Shown one piece after another: positions 1 to 8,655 of a stretch of DNA of 47,060 nucleotides (its first letter is position 1; each line of letters opens with the position of its first letter). The notes under the pieces are model-generated. The model saw nothing but the letters and a program-made list of their open reading frames with translations. It was not told the origin of the DNA and searched no databases. The position numbers and the translations under genes are program-made. Origin of the DNA: Aridibacter famidurans (GTDB lineage Bacteria; Acidobacteriota; Blastocatellia; Pyrinomonadales; Pyrinomonadaceae); NCBI GenBank assembly GCA_024103495.1, contig JAGFIQ010000145.1, positions 1 through 47,060 of the forward strand, written 5' to 3'.

Positions 1-182
1 AAGATCGGTGAAAGGGACATGTTCGGTAACGCAAACAACTCAGTCACGAATAACGCACCTAAATCGGCGCAGCACTCGAACTGTGTCTTGACAAGAAGGC
101 CGCTTTCATAGACGTCGCTACCGCTCCGGGTACTGATTTCATTGGTCAATGAGCAGCTGCCCCTCCGGGCACTGATCCTGCC

Positions 183-275
183 GCCGCTAAAGCGGCTAAG
201 ATTTGATATGTGCGCATTACCCCGGACTGCGCCTTCGGCTTGTCCGGGGCTAACATACGGCCGTCCCTACGGGAC
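183..275 (-). repeat. Structured dispersed repeat, copy E
   Basis: Three hairpins follow each other on the plus strand: GCCGCT-aa-AGCGGC (183-196); a long stem CCCCGGAC/GTCCGGGG (220-227 with 242-249) enclosing GCC-ttc-GGC (231-239); and GTCCC-tac-GGGAC (263-275). The order matches copies near 9.4 kb, and the reverse complement matches copies near 8.7 kb, so I assign the minus orientation. The middle-stem arms differ from the other copies but stay fully complementary. No flanking duplication or transposase is seen. Confidence 0.75.
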
Positions 276-410
276 TCGGCCCGAGTGCCCACGTCGCCGA
301 ATATTCGATCGCACCGCGGTAGTGTTGACTTAAATCTCTGTGCTCGCGGTGCTCTCCGTGGTTCAAACTCAGTTGGGCCAGTCACTATCGCTCCGGACAC
401 TGATCCAGTC

Positions 411-504
411 GCCGCTAAAGCGGCTCAAGTCTCGTTTCTCGCAAGGACCGGGGGTTCCGCCTTCGGCTCCACCCCCGGCTAAAGGCAGGTCGTCCCTACG
501 GGAC
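411..504 (-). repeat. Structured dispersed repeat, copy F
   Basis: Same module order as copy E: GCCGCT-aa-AGCGGC (411-424); CCGGGGGT/ACCCCCGG (448-455 with 471-478) enclosing GCC-ttc-GGC (459-467); GTCCC-tac-GGGAC (492-504). The middle stem has changed sequence on both arms relative to E (CCCCGGAC/GTCCGGGG), so pairing is kept. Sequence between hairpins 1 and 2 differs from copy E. It ends 14 bases from the 3' end of the neighbouring minus-strand gene. Confidence 0.75.
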
Positions 505-518
505 TCGTCACGACCAAT

Positions 519-1244
519 TTAGTTTTTCGGTTTCTGAATGATCCCGCCCTTCTTAAGATACGGCCCGATCTCTTCCCACGTAAACGAATAATCGCCGTTC
601 GGCTGGAGCGCCTGGATCACGTGCGGGAATCCGTAATCGAAATGGAATGTCACGCCTTCGTCCGAGACCGAGAACTCGTCGATCGAAGAGACCGTGATCG
701 CCTTGTCTTTCATATATTCGCGGATCGTCTGCACGTCATCGGGGCCCAAGCCCTCTTGTTCCTCGATCTCCTTGGCGACCGCGGCATACTGCATCTTCGC
801 AAGCTTCTTCGCGAGTCCCGGAAGGCCGGTGAACGCCTGCCGGACCGTCACCCTCCGGCCGGTGTTCGTGTCCACGACCAGTGTCTTCAGGTCGCCGTCG
901 ACATACGCCGCAGAGCCGCTGATAATCAGACGGATCACGACGATGCCGTTTCTGTTGAAGGGCACTTCGTAATCGAGGGTGTCGAGCCAGTAATAATCGT
1001 CCAGGTTCTCTTCGAGCGTCGTGTCGAAGGCCTTCCAGTAACTGATCGTATCGTCAAACTGCCGCTTCGCGCGTTCGCTCTTCAAGCCTGACACCATCGG
1101 ATAAGTGATCTCGAACCGCCTCTTGAAGTCCGGAAGGTCCTCGCCCTGTCTGACATAGATCACCTTCATCGGCGTGATCGAGACCTGGGGAAATGCTGAA
1201 ACTGTGAAAAGGATGAGTGCGAGCGGGACGAGAAGGATCTTCAT
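519..1244 (-). CDS. Exported DUF4163/DUF3298-like protein
   Basis: A 241-residue protein of unknown function. An N-terminal signal peptide (MKILLVPLALILFTVSAFPQ) predicts export. The central part (ITYPMVSGL, then an EVPFNRNGIVVIRLIISG strand region and DTNTGRRVTVRQAF) and the C-terminal DEFSVSDEGVTFHFDYGFP segment resemble the paired DUF4163/DUF3298 domains known from RsiV- and PdaC-like extracytoplasmic proteins; this is by pattern only. I start at 1244 because that ATG overlaps the stop of the upstream desaturase (ATGA), implying translational coupling, and gives a clean signal peptide; an upstream in-frame ATG at 1322 would put 26 non-hydrophobic residues before it. Last gene of a three-gene operon with the mutase and desaturase. 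Its ligand is unknown. Confidence 0.75.
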   Translation of the reverse strand: MKILLVPLALILFTVSAFPQVSITPMKVIYVRQGEDLPDFKRRFEITYPMVSGLKSERAKRQFDDTISYWKAFDTTLEENLDDYYWLDTLDYEVPFNRNGIVVIRLIISGSAAYVDGDLKTLVVDTNTGRRVTVRQAFTGLPGLAKKLAKMQYAAVAKEIEEQEGLGPDDVQTIREYMKDKAITVSSIDEFSVSDEGVTFHFDYGFPHVIQALQPNGDYSFTWEEIGPYLKKGGIIQKPKN

Positions 1245-2101
1245 ACGCGTTCCGGGGCCTTGATGCCGATGTTGAGCGGCTGTTTTGAAGTATGGTCCAT
1301 ATTCGGAGAGCCGAACACGCACCGTAGCTTGTTCCTAATTCCTCGCGCATTCCGAAGAGCTTCCGCCATCTCGAACCAGCCGTGGGTGTTGATCCAGAGC
1401 GCGTTGTAGCTCTTCAGGGGCTTGATGATACCGTACCGCACCTCTTCCTTCTCCTCGACGAATGTGCCGAACATACGGTCCCAGATGATGAAGATCCCCG
1501 CGTAGTTCCTGTCGAGGTACTCGTCGTTCACGCCGTGGTGCACACGATGATGCGAAGGCGTGTTGAACACCCATTCGAGCGGACCCATCCTGCCGATCAG
1601 TTTCGTGTGGATCCAGAACTGGTAGATCAGGTTTAGGCCGTGCATAAACACGAACGCGGCGAAAGGGAAGCCCAGGAATGCCAGCGGGATGTAGAAGATC
1701 CAGTGCGAGACGCCGCTGAACCAGCTCTGCCGGACGGCGACGCTCAGGTTGTACTGTTCGGACGAATGATGGACGACGTGGAAGTTCCAAAGGAACCGGA
1801 CCTCGTGGCTGAAGCGGTGGAACCAGTAGTAAGCGAAATCGTCCGCGAACAGCAGAAGGCCCCACGCCCACCAGGTGTCCATCGGCATCTTGTACGGGGC
1901 CAGCTCGTACGCCCAGAGGTAGAAATTCGCGGTGACGATGGCGATCAAAGATCCGAAAGCAACGCTCGCGAAGCCGATCAGGATGTTTGTCCAGGTGTCC
2001 TTCTTGTCGAAGCCCTCGCGGTTCTCACGGATGACGAGAAACGCCTCTATCGCGATCATCAGCGCGAAGAAGGGAATCGCAATCACCGTGGGTTTGAGCA
2101 T
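1241..2101 (-). CDS. Sterol desaturase / fatty acid hydroxylase family membrane protein
   Basis: A 286-residue integral membrane di-iron oxygenase-type protein. The histidine clusters that ligate the two irons are all visible: HRFSH (95-99), HVVHH (108-112), a lone His near 165, and HHRVHH (184-189). Hydrophobic segments flank them (about 5-24, 40-66, 75-92, 135-160), as expected for a membrane-embedded active site facing the cytoplasm. The family includes sterol C4/C5 oxidases, carotenoid hydroxylases and alkylglycerol monooxygenase, and the substrate cannot be read from sequence. The gene follows the acyl-CoA mutase by 11 bases and overlaps the downstream exported-protein gene by 4 bases, so the three are probably cotranscribed. 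Confidence 0.9.
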   Translation of the reverse strand: MLKPTVIAIPFFALMIAIEAFLVIRENREGFDKKDTWTNILIGFASVAFGSLIAIVTANFYLWAYELAPYKMPMDTWWAWGLLLFADDFAYYWFHRFSHEVRFLWNFHVVHHSSEQYNLSVAVRQSWFSGVSHWIFYIPLAFLGFPFAAFVFMHGLNLIYQFWIHTKLIGRMGPLEWVFNTPSHHRVHHGVNDEYLDRNYAGIFIIWDRMFGTFVEEKEEVRYGIIKPLKSYNALWINTHGWFEMAEALRNARGIRNKLRCVFGSPNMDHTSKQPLNIGIKAPERV

Positions 2102-2112
2102 CGTTCAGGTCC

Positions 2113-3795
2113 TTAAAAAGCGGGTTCTTCGTAAACTCCGTAGACGTCGCGGAGCGCCACGCAGATCTCTTCGACGGTCGCGTACGCCTTGACCGCGTCG
2201 ATCGTCGCTGGCATAAGGTTCTCGCCGGCCTTGGCTCCCTGCTGCAGCCTTTCGAGAGCGTTTGCGACCGCGCCGTTGTCCCGTGTGGATTTTGTCCGTT
2301 CGAGGCGCTCAAGCTGATGGTCGCGGACCGACTCGTCGATCTTCAGGATGTCGGTTTTCGAGATCTCCTGCTCCATCACGTATTTGTTAACGCCGACGAT
2401 CGTCTGTTCCTTCCGCTCGACCGCCTTCTGGTACTGGTAAGCCGATTCCTGGATCTCCCTCTGCGGGAATCCGGCCTCGATCGCCTCGACCATCCCGCCG
2501 AAACCGTCGATCTTGTCGAAGTAATCGAAACAGCCTTCGACCATCTTCTGCGTAAGCGATTCAATGTAATAGCTTCCGCCCAGCGGATCGACCGTGTTTG
2601 CGACCCCGGTCTCTTCGGCGATGATCTGCTGCGTTCGAAGCGCGATCAGCGCCGCCTCGTCGGTCGGAAGCGCAAGCGCCTCATCGTATGCGTCGGTGTG
2701 GAGGCTCTGGGTTCCGCCGAGGACCCCCGCCAGCGCCTGTATCGCGACGCGGGCGATATTGATCAGGGGCTGCTGAACGGTAAGCGAGACACCCGCCGTC
2801 TGCGTATGGAACCTCAGCTTCATCGTCCGTTCGGACTTAGCTCCGAACCGCTCCTTCATCGTCCTCGCCCACACGATCCTCGCCGCGCGGTACTTCGCGA
2901 TCTCTTCGAAGAAATCATTGTGCGCGTTGAAGAAGAACGAGAGCCTCGGAACGAACTCGTCGACGTCCATTCCCCGGTCGATTCCGTACTGAACGTACTC
3001 GACGCCGTCGCGGAGCGTGAATGCGAGCTCCTGAAGAGCCGTCGCGCCGGCCTCGCGTATGTGATAGCCGGAAACCGAGATCGGATTGTACCGGGGCACG
3101 TTGTCCTTGCAGTACTCGAACGTGTCGATTACAAGCTTCATCGCCGGGCGGATCGGGTAGACCCATTCCTTCTGCGCGATGTATTCCTTGAGAATGTCGT
3201 TCTGAAGCGTCCCGGAGATCTTTGTGAAATCCGCGCCCTGCTTTTCCGCGACGACCAGATAGAATGCAAGAAAGATCCACGCCGGAGCGTTGATAGTCTG
3301 CGACACCGTGACCTCTTCAAGGTCGATGCCGTCGAACAGCACCTCAAAATCGGCGAGCGAAGAAACCGCGACCCCGCACTTGCCCACTTCGCCTTCCGAA
3401 AGCGGCGAATCGGCGTCGAGTCCCATCAATGCGGGCAGATCGTACGCTACTGACAGTCCAGTCTGGCCCTGTTCCATAAGGTACTTGAAGCGCGCGTTCG
3501 TTTCTTCGGGAGACGAGAACCCTGCGAACTGGCGCATCGTCCAGAGCTTTCCGCGGTAGCCCGTCGGATGGATGCCGCGCGTGTACGGATACTCCCCGGG
3601 CAGGCCTATGTCCGATCTCGGATCGATCTCCTCCGTGTCGGCGCCCGTGTAGAGCCTTTCCACCGGCTCCAGCGAGACGCCCTCGAACGACTGCTTCCTT
3701 TCCGGGTGTCGGTCGGTCACGGGCTTTAGGGTCTCTGCTTCCCAACGCTGCTTTTCCGCGCGCTCGTCTGACAATTGTTCCTTGATGTTAGGCAT
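2113..3795 (-). CDS. Acyl-CoA mutase large subunit, isobutyryl-CoA-mutase-like active site
   Basis: A 560-residue catalytic (TIM-barrel) chain of the B12-dependent acyl-CoA mutase family. It lacks the C-terminal cobalamin-binding domain, so it must work with a separate small subunit, which is not encoded in this window. Hallmarks are [14 protein letters not shown] (80-93), [10 protein letters not shown] (242-251, with catalytic-type His245) and RFHTQTAGV. Annotation pipelines would call it methylmalonyl-CoA mutase. However, the positions equivalent to Tyr89 and Arg207 of that enzyme, which bind the methylmalonyl carboxylate, are Phe90 and Gln208, the pair known from isobutyryl-CoA mutase IcmA. 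The IAQKEW context around Gln208 also matches IcmA as I remember it. Isobutyryl/butyryl-CoA isomerisation is therefore likelier, though unproven. A GGGAG ribosome site precedes the ATG. First gene of the operon. Confidence 0.85.
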   Translation of the reverse strand: MPNIKEQLSDERAEKQRWEAETLKPVTDRHPERKQSFEGVSLEPVERLYTGADTEEIDPRSDIGLPGEYPYTRGIHPTGYRGKLWTMRQFAGFSSPEETNARFKYLMEQGQTGLSVAYDLPALMGLDADSPLSEGEVGKCGVAVSSLADFEVLFDGIDLEEVTVSQTINAPAWIFLAFYLVVAEKQGADFTKISGTLQNDILKEYIAQKEWVYPIRPAMKLVIDTFEYCKDNVPRYNPISVSGYHIREAGATALQELAFTLRDGVEYVQYGIDRGMDVDEFVPRLSFFFNAHNDFFEEIAKYRAARIVWARTMKERFGAKSERTMKLRFHTQTAGVSLTVQQPLINIARVAIQALAGVLGGTQSLHTDAYDEALALPTDEAALIALRTQQIIAEETGVANTVDPLGGSYYIESLTQKMVEGCFDYFDKIDGFGGMVEAIEAGFPQREIQESAYQYQKAVERKEQTIVGVNKYVMEQEISKTDILKIDESVRDHQLERLERTKSTRDNGAVANALERLQQGAKAGENLMPATIDAVKAYATVEEICVALRDVYGVYEEPAF

Positions 3796-3918
3796 TAGTG
3801 CTCCCGTCCAAACGGTATTAAGTTCAACGCTCCATTCTAGTTCAACGAAACTCGTACGGCAAAAACGAGAGGCGCCGATCGGGAGCGCCTGCGAGTGTTA
3901 ACAAACCGTTTCAGAACA

Positions 3919-3948
3919 TTGCCAAAACGTAGGACTTAACCGTACAAT
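3919..3948 (+). promoter_or_regulatory. Candidate promoter of a leaderless lipoprotein gene
   Basis: TTGCCA (3919-3924) and TACAAT (3943-3948) are separated by 18 bases, a fair sigma-70-type pair. The ATG of the lipoprotein gene begins at 3955, six bases after the -10 hexamer, so transcription would start at or very near the ATG. No Shine-Dalgarno sequence is visible. Confidence 0.45.
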
Positions 3949-3954
3949 TGCCGA

Positions 3955-4482
3955 ATGATCTGGCCCGGCTGGCGCGTCTGCGCCCTGCTTTTATCCATCC
4001 TTTTTCTGTTCAGCTGCGTTGAGGACAAAGATTACGGTGAGGCGAACCAGCTTCGTCCCGCCGAAGACTCGAACCGTCCCGCCAACGTGAACATCAACGC
4101 CAACGTCGCCGAAGACAGCGAGATAAAGCTGAGCGAATTGGTCAACATACCGTTCGAACCCGCCCAGGACAGCGTCTGGCGCGAGGATGACCTGCCCGAA
4201 GGTGCCGGCAAAAAGCTTACGGTCGTGTTCAGGTTTTCGAAAGAGGACGGCGACAAGCTGCGCGAGCAACTGTCAGGGGAAGGCACCCCGTTCGAAGCAA
4301 AGGTCGATCCCGAGTCCTGGTTTCCCCCTGAACTCGCCGCGAGGAGTTCGACGACCGGGGACGAGACGCTGAAGGGGCGCGGATACAATGCGGCTTCGTT
4401 AGCGAAGGAACCCTACAAGAGCGGAACGCTTGTCCATATCGACGAAACCGACTATTTCGTCCTCACCCTCCAGACAAAGTAG
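3955..4482 (+). CDS. Putative lipoprotein, unknown function
   Basis: A 175-residue protein with a lipoprotein signal: hydrophobic MIWPGWRVCALLLSILFLFSC, with Cys21 the predicted lipidation site (lipobox LFSC). The mature part begins with an Asn/Asp-rich linker (SNRPANVNINANVAEDS, about 45-61) typical of tethered lipoproteins, then a compact acidic domain that I do not recognise. It is probably on the periplasmic side of a membrane. It faces the sigma-54 regulator tail to tail, with stops 3 bases apart, and its start lies 159 bases from the divergently transcribed mutase gene. The start is supported by the promoter placement and by the signal peptide beginning at residue 1. Confidence 0.7.
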   Translation: MIWPGWRVCALLLSILFLFSCVEDKDYGEANQLRPAEDSNRPANVNINANVAEDSEIKLSELVNIPFEPAQDSVWREDDLPEGAGKKLTVVFRFSKEDGDKLREQLSGEGTPFEAKVDPESWFPPELAARSSTTGDETLKGRGYNAASLAKEPYKSGTLVHIDETDYFVLTLQTK

Positions 4483-4484
4483 GA

Positions 4485-5849
4485 TCAGATCTCGTTGTAC
4501 TTCTTCAACTTCCTGTAAAGAGTTGATAGGTCTATCCCGAGGATCTCGGCGGCTGAGGTTTTGTCGTTCTTAACCGCCTGCAGCGTCTCAAGGATGTACC
4601 TGCGTTCGATCTCTTCGAGCGTAGGACGTATCCCGTCCGGGTCGCGGATCTCGAATCCTCCTTTCGCTCCGTTCCTTATCCTCGGCGGAAGACTTTCCAG
4701 GTCGATCTCTCCCGAGCTCAGGAGGTAGGCCCTCTCGATCGCATTCATAAGCTCGCGGACGTTTCCCCTCCAGTTGTGGTTCACGAGAGCCGCCATCGCT
4801 TCTTTCGTCAGAGGCTTCTCGCCGGCGTTCTGCTCCCTTGCGGTCCTTGAAGCAAAATGCTTTGCGAGGAGAGGGATGTCCTCGCGTCGCTCGCGAAGCG
4901 GAGGTACGTTTATCTCCACGACGTTCAGCCGGTAGAAGAGGTCCTCGCGGAACCGCTTCTCCGACACCTCCCTTTCGAGGTCCTTGTTCGTCGCGGCGAT
5001 GATCCGTACGTCGAAGGACACGGGTTCCGAAGCGCCGATCGGCGTCACTTCCTGTTCCTGGACAGCGCGCAGGAGCTTTACCTGCAGCGGCTGAGGCATC
5101 TCCCCGATCTCGTCCAAAAAGAGCGTCCCGCCGTCGGCCGATCTGAAAAGTCCTTTTTTGTCAGCAGTTGCGCCTGTGAATGATCCCTTCCTGTGACCGA
5201 AAAGCTCGCTTTCCAGAAGAGTTTCCGGGAGAGCGCCGCAGTTGACCGCGAGAAACGGCTTGTCCGATCTCGAGCCGCGGCGATGAAGCGCGCGCGCGAC
5301 AAGCTCTTTTCCGGTTCCGCTCTCGCCCTGGATCAGTACGTTCGCGTTCGAATCGGCGACCTTCTCGACGATCCGGAAAACGCTCTGCAGCGCCTCGCTG
5401 TTGCCTATGATCTCGCTGAAACTGTAACTTCGGTCGAGCTCGCGCCGAAGCACGCGGTTCTCCGAAAAGAGCTCGCGCATGCGGATCGCGTTGCGAACGG
5501 TCTGTATCAGATCCTCGTTCACGAACGGCTTGGTGACGTAGTCGTACGCGCCTTTCCGAAGTGCGGCGACCGCTGAATCGACCGAAGAATAAGCGGTCAT
5601 TATGATCACGAGCGCGTTCTCGTCCACGGCTTTCAGGCTGTCCAGAAGCTCAAGCCCGTCCATTCCGGACATCTTTATGTCCGTGATCGTCACGGAAACG
5701 CCGTCGCCGGCGAAAAGCTCAAGGGCGGATTCGGCGCTGTCGGCGGTCAGGACCCCGTAACCCTCGTCCTCCAGAAGCTCGCGGAGTATGTTCCGCATAA
5801 GCTCCTCGTCTTCCACGACAAGCACGTTATGTAGCTGCGATTCGGGCAT
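4485..5849 (-). CDS. NtrC-family sigma-54-dependent response regulator
   Basis: A 454-residue activator with three domains. Receiver: about 8-120, acidic pocket Glu13/Asp14, phospho-acceptor Asp57 in TITDIKM, Lys107. AAA+ ATPase: about 145-375, Walker A GESGTGKE at 175-182, a GAFTGA-type loop present as GSFTGA at 222-227, Walker B GGTLFLDEIGE, arginine-finger region FREDLFYRL. C-terminal Fis-type helix-turn-helix: NDKTSAAEILGIDLSTLYRK. It would drive open-complex formation by sigma-54 RNA polymerase after phosphorylation. No histidine kinase is adjacent, so the partner is elsewhere. The Ala-to-Ser change in the sigma-54 contact loop is a minor, probably tolerated variant. It is divergent from lptD across 156 bases, making lptD or distant genes possible targets; no -24/-12 promoter was found there. 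Confidence 0.93.
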   Translation of the reverse strand: MPESQLHNVLVVEDEELMRNILRELLEDEGYGVLTADSAESALELFAGDGVSVTITDIKMSGMDGLELLDSLKAVDENALVIIMTAYSSVDSAVAALRKGAYDYVTKPFVNEDLIQTVRNAIRMRELFSENRVLRRELDRSYSFSEIIGNSEALQSVFRIVEKVADSNANVLIQGESGTGKELVARALHRRGSRSDKPFLAVNCGALPETLLESELFGHRKGSFTGATADKKGLFRSADGGTLFLDEIGEMPQPLQVKLLRAVQEQEVTPIGASEPVSFDVRIIAATNKDLEREVSEKRFREDLFYRLNVVEINVPPLRERREDIPLLAKHFASRTAREQNAGEKPLTKEAMAALVNHNWRGNVRELMNAIERAYLLSSGEIDLESLPPRIRNGAKGGFEIRDPDGIRPTLEEIERRYILETLQAVKNDKTSAAEILGIDLSTLYRKLKKYNEI

Positions 5850-5938
5850 CTGTCTTGAGCATCAACAACGGATCGCAGACCCGCATCTGTGTCACTGCGA
5901 GCCTCGTTCGTGTTCCCTAAGTCATTGCTAAATCGAGT

Positions 5939-5977
5939 CTAACACAGGCGTTTATCAATTCCTGAGTTTCGTGTTAG
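5939..5977. promoter_or_regulatory. Inverted repeat upstream of lptD
   Basis: CTAACAC (5939-5945) and GTGTTAG (5971-5977) are exact 7-base inverted repeats, centred about 48 bases before the lptD ATG, with AGG/CCT continuing the symmetry inside. The spacing suits a dimeric operator or a hairpin in the 5' leader. No assignment to a regulator is possible from sequence. Confidence 0.35.
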
Positions 5978-6005
5978 CATCGGAAAGTTCACGCTTGAGC
6001 CAGTT

Positions 6006-8516
6006 ATGCAGTGCCGAATCGGACTAGTATTACTCTGGTTTGCGTTCCTCTTCTTCCCCATCCTCTGTGAGGCGCAGCAAACAAACCCCGTCGAACGCGA
6101 AGTCGCAAATCCGGTAACGGACACGCCCGACATAAATCCGGTGGCGCCGGACCGCCCGACATCGCCTTTGCACGTGCGTCAGGACTCCGGATATACCCCG
6201 GAAGGCGGCGGCGACGAACTTGTCGTCTATTCGAACCGCCAGCAGGTAAGCGGCGAAGATGGCAAGCGGATCGTTATTCACGAAGGGAACGTTGATGTGA
6301 GGTACGGCATTTACCGGCTTCAGGCGGACAAGATCACGATCTACGAGGAGACGAACACCATCACAGCCGAAGGCAGCGTCGTCTTTGACCAGGGAGAGGA
6401 CCAGAGGATAACCGGCACGAGCGGGATCTGGAACTATCGCACCAAGCTCGGAACCTTCGAAAACTCAACCGGTTACACGAACCAGACCGAAGATGGTACG
6501 GTGATCTACTTCACCGCTGACAAGGTCGAGAGGACCGGGCTCAACGAGGTCGTCGTGGATAACGGCGAGTTCACCGCCTGCGAAGACTCCGTTCCGAAAT
6601 GGAGCTTCGCTGCTGAAAAAGCGACGGTCATCGCCAATGACAAGATCAAGCTAAGCAAGCCGCGCTTCAAGATCAAAGACGTTCCCATACTCGCTCTGCC
6701 GTACGTTTCGATCCCTATCAAGCAGCGGGCGCGGAGCTCCGGGTTTTTGACTCCGACGTTTGGGTTCTCTGCGAACAAAGGATTCAGGTTCTCCGGGGCG
6801 TATTACCAGACGCTCGGACGGTCAGCGGACATAACGTTTCGGGGTGATCTTTTCAGCGACCGCGGAATCGGTTACGGTGTCGACGTCAGGACGCGCGCCA
6901 ATTCCCGCTCGTACTTTAATTTCGGGATGTACGGCGTTTTCGACCGCGTTTTCGGCCCGTCGGAAAGCCCTGAGAATCCTGACCAGGGCGGAACCAGCAT
7001 CTACGCCGAAGGTATTCATTATTTCGCCAACGGTTTTGTGGGCGTCGCGGATGTCCGCATCACTTCGAGCCTTGCTTTCAGGCAGGTGTTCTTTGACGGG
7101 ATCCAGCAGATCGTCTCGCCCATCGAGAACTCGGAGGCATTCGTCAACAAGAGCTGGAGCAACTACACGCTGAACATCCTTACACGTTCGAACGTCACGT
7201 CTATCCCGAACGTCCGTGTTAAGACGAGATTCATTCCAAGCGTGGATTTTGAGAAAAGGCCCTCAGAACTGTCGTTCCTGAGGAATGTCTATTTCTCTTT
7301 CAGAACGCGGGCCGACGGCATCTCGAGGCGCGATGACACCGACAGTCTCACGCTTTACAGGCAAGCTACAGGAGGCGATCCGATCGTCACTCCTGCCGTG
7401 GGTCAGCGCTTCGATGTTCATCCGGAAGTCACGTTTCCAGTGAACTTCAAGTACCTCTCACTTACCGCGAAAGTCGGCGGCAGGGTCACGTATTATGGGA
7501 ATTCGCTGGACGATACGCGGAAAGTGGTCGGAAACGACATAATCCGCAAGTACGGCGAGTTCGAACTTGACGTAAGGCCCGTGGCGCTGGCGAGGAATTT
7601 CTACGGAAAGAACGATTCGTTCAGGTTCCGTCACGTGATCGAGCCCTACCTGACCTACCGCTTCCGAAAAGGGATTAACGAATTCGAGAGGATCATCCGC
7701 TACGACTACGAAGACACCGAGACCGACACGAACGAGGTCGAGTACGGCATCACGAACCGTTTCTTCGTTCGGCGCTATTCGGAAGCCGTCACGGACGAGG
7801 CGCGTGAACTGCTCCGGGACGCGCCCGCGGAAGAAAAGGACCCGCTTTCGATCCAGCCTTACGAGATCTTCACTCTGACGATAAGAGGGAAGTACTTCTT
7901 CGATCCATATTTCGGCGGCGCGTTGAAGCCGGGACAAAGGAATCAGATCAAGCCGATCACCGATCTCACTTTCTACACGTTCGGAGGCGTGCCCCGAAGA
8001 TTTTCGCCGATCAATATCGACGCGACTTACAGGCCTTTGAAGACGATCTTCTTCAATTCAAGAATGGACATAGGGGTCCAGGGCGGCGGTCTGAGAAACA
8101 TCTCGGCGACGATCGGATACGACACGAAACTGCTGAAGATCTTCCAGACCTTTTACTACACGCGCGCCGTGACCTTGATCCCTTCGCTGAGGCAGTTCTC
8201 GGATCCGAACGGTAAAGAGGCGGGTACGCTCAGGGGTTCGCAATGGAGTCCCGCGATCTTTATCGGAGACAAGAATCGCGGACTCTACGGCGGAACATCA
8301 CTTTTTCTCGATTTCGAGAACCGAAGGGTGAGCGGAGGAACACCGCTCGTAAGCTCGCTCTATACGCTCGGTTATGCATTCGACTGCTGCGCGATCGCGA
8401 CCCAGTTTTACACCTACAACGTCGGCGTAAGGTCGGAGAACCGGCTTGTCTTCAGCTTTCGGCTGAACGGGATCGGGGCTCTTGGAACGGAAGTGTATGC
8501 GCAGGGGAGTCGATGA
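6006..8516 (+). CDS. lptD: LPS assembly outer-membrane protein LptD (OstA)
   Basis: An 836-residue outer-membrane protein that, with LptE, inserts lipopolysaccharide into the outer leaflet. Signal peptide at 1-24 (ending CEAQQ). An OstA/LptA-like beta-jellyroll follows at about 70-210, recognisable in VVYSNRQQVSGEDGKRIV, YRLQADKITIYEETNTITAE and QRITGTSGIWN, where the periplasmic LPS bridge docks. The remaining ~600 residues are amphipathic strands of a large barrel. A CC pair near the C-terminus (YAFDCCAIAT) matches the conserved LptD cysteine position. The length is normal for the family. The first ATG gives the signal peptide directly. Divergent from the sigma-54 regulator. Tandem nonamer repeats begin two bases after the stop. 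Other Lpt genes are absent, but lpxB and lpxD lie within 12 kb. Confidence 0.9.
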   Translation: MQCRIGLVLLWFAFLFFPILCEAQQTNPVEREVANPVTDTPDINPVAPDRPTSPLHVRQDSGYTPEGGGDELVVYSNRQQVSGEDGKRIVIHEGNVDVRYGIYRLQADKITIYEETNTITAEGSVVFDQGEDQRITGTSGIWNYRTKLGTFENSTGYTNQTEDGTVIYFTADKVERTGLNEVVVDNGEFTACEDSVPKWSFAAEKATVIANDKIKLSKPRFKIKDVPILALPYVSIPIKQRARSSGFLTPTFGFSANKGFRFSGAYYQTLGRSADITFRGDLFSDRGIGYGVDVRTRANSRSYFNFGMYGVFDRVFGPSESPENPDQGGTSIYAEGIHYFANGFVGVADVRITSSLAFRQVFFDGIQQIVSPIENSEAFVNKSWSNYTLNILTRSNVTSIPNVRVKTRFIPSVDFEKRPSELSFLRNVYFSFRTRADGISRRDDTDSLTLYRQATGGDPIVTPAVGQRFDVHPEVTFPVNFKYLSLTAKVGGRVTYYGNSLDDTRKVVGNDIIRKYGEFELDVRPVALARNFYGKNDSFRFRHVIEPYLTYRFRKGINEFERIIRYDYEDTETDTNEVEYGITNRFFVRRYSEAVTDEARELLRDAPAEEKDPLSIQPYEIFTLTIRGKYFFDPYFGGALKPGQRNQIKPITDLTFYTFGGVPRRFSPINIDATYRPLKTIFFNSRMDIGVQGGGLRNISATIGYDTKLLKIFQTFYYTRAVTLIPSLRQFSDPNGKEAGTLRGSQWSPAIFIGDKNRGLYGGTSLFLDFENRRVSGGTPLVSSLYTLGYAFDCCAIATQFYTYNVGVRSENRLVFSFRLNGIGALGTEVYAQGSR

Positions 8517-8518
8517 TC

Positions 8519-8655
8519 AGAGTTATCTGAGTTTTGTGAGTTGTCTGAGTTTGGAGAGTTGGCGGACTGGAGCGCAGGCGGGCCGCCTGCGACGCGCCGT
8601 AAGCCGCGGATGAGTTTCGCGAGTGCGCCGAGTTTTCCGAGTCTTCCGAGTTCGC
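8519..8655 (+). repeat. Nonamer tandem repeats after lptD
   Basis: Two blocks of degenerate 9-base repeats with core GAGTT. Five units run from 8519 to 8563 and five from 8611 to 8655 (for example CGAGTTTTC, CGAGTCTTC, CGAGTTCGC). Between them lies GCAGGCG-ggc-CGCCTGC (8574-8590), a 7-base-stem hairpin whose stem is also found inside metH. Because the unit is three codons long, frames across it read as Asn-Ser-X or X-Glu-Phe repeats and stay open without being genes. Confidence 0.75.

Larger units (their letters stand above)
1..518. other. Intergenic region with two structured repeat elements
   Basis: No convincing gene is seen here. Short open frames exist in several phases, but they translate the palindromic repeats described separately (183-275 and 411-504) and have no recognisable domain. 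A short module related to CTCCGG-CACTGAT occurs three times (about 124-137, 162-176 and 391-404), twice just before the first hairpin of an element. Bases 1-110 hold nothing I recognise. The exported-protein gene on the minus strand ends at 519, so the second element lies just beyond its 3' end. Confidence 0.6.

Noticed and set aside
142..482. Small ORFs in the first repeat region
   Set aside because: Their products are translated palindromes (for example AAKAAQ) that recur wherever the element does.
2317..3453. 378-codon open frame antisense to the acyl-CoA mutase
   Set aside because: No domain and Arg/Asp/Val-rich shadow composition; the opposite strand is a conserved enzyme.
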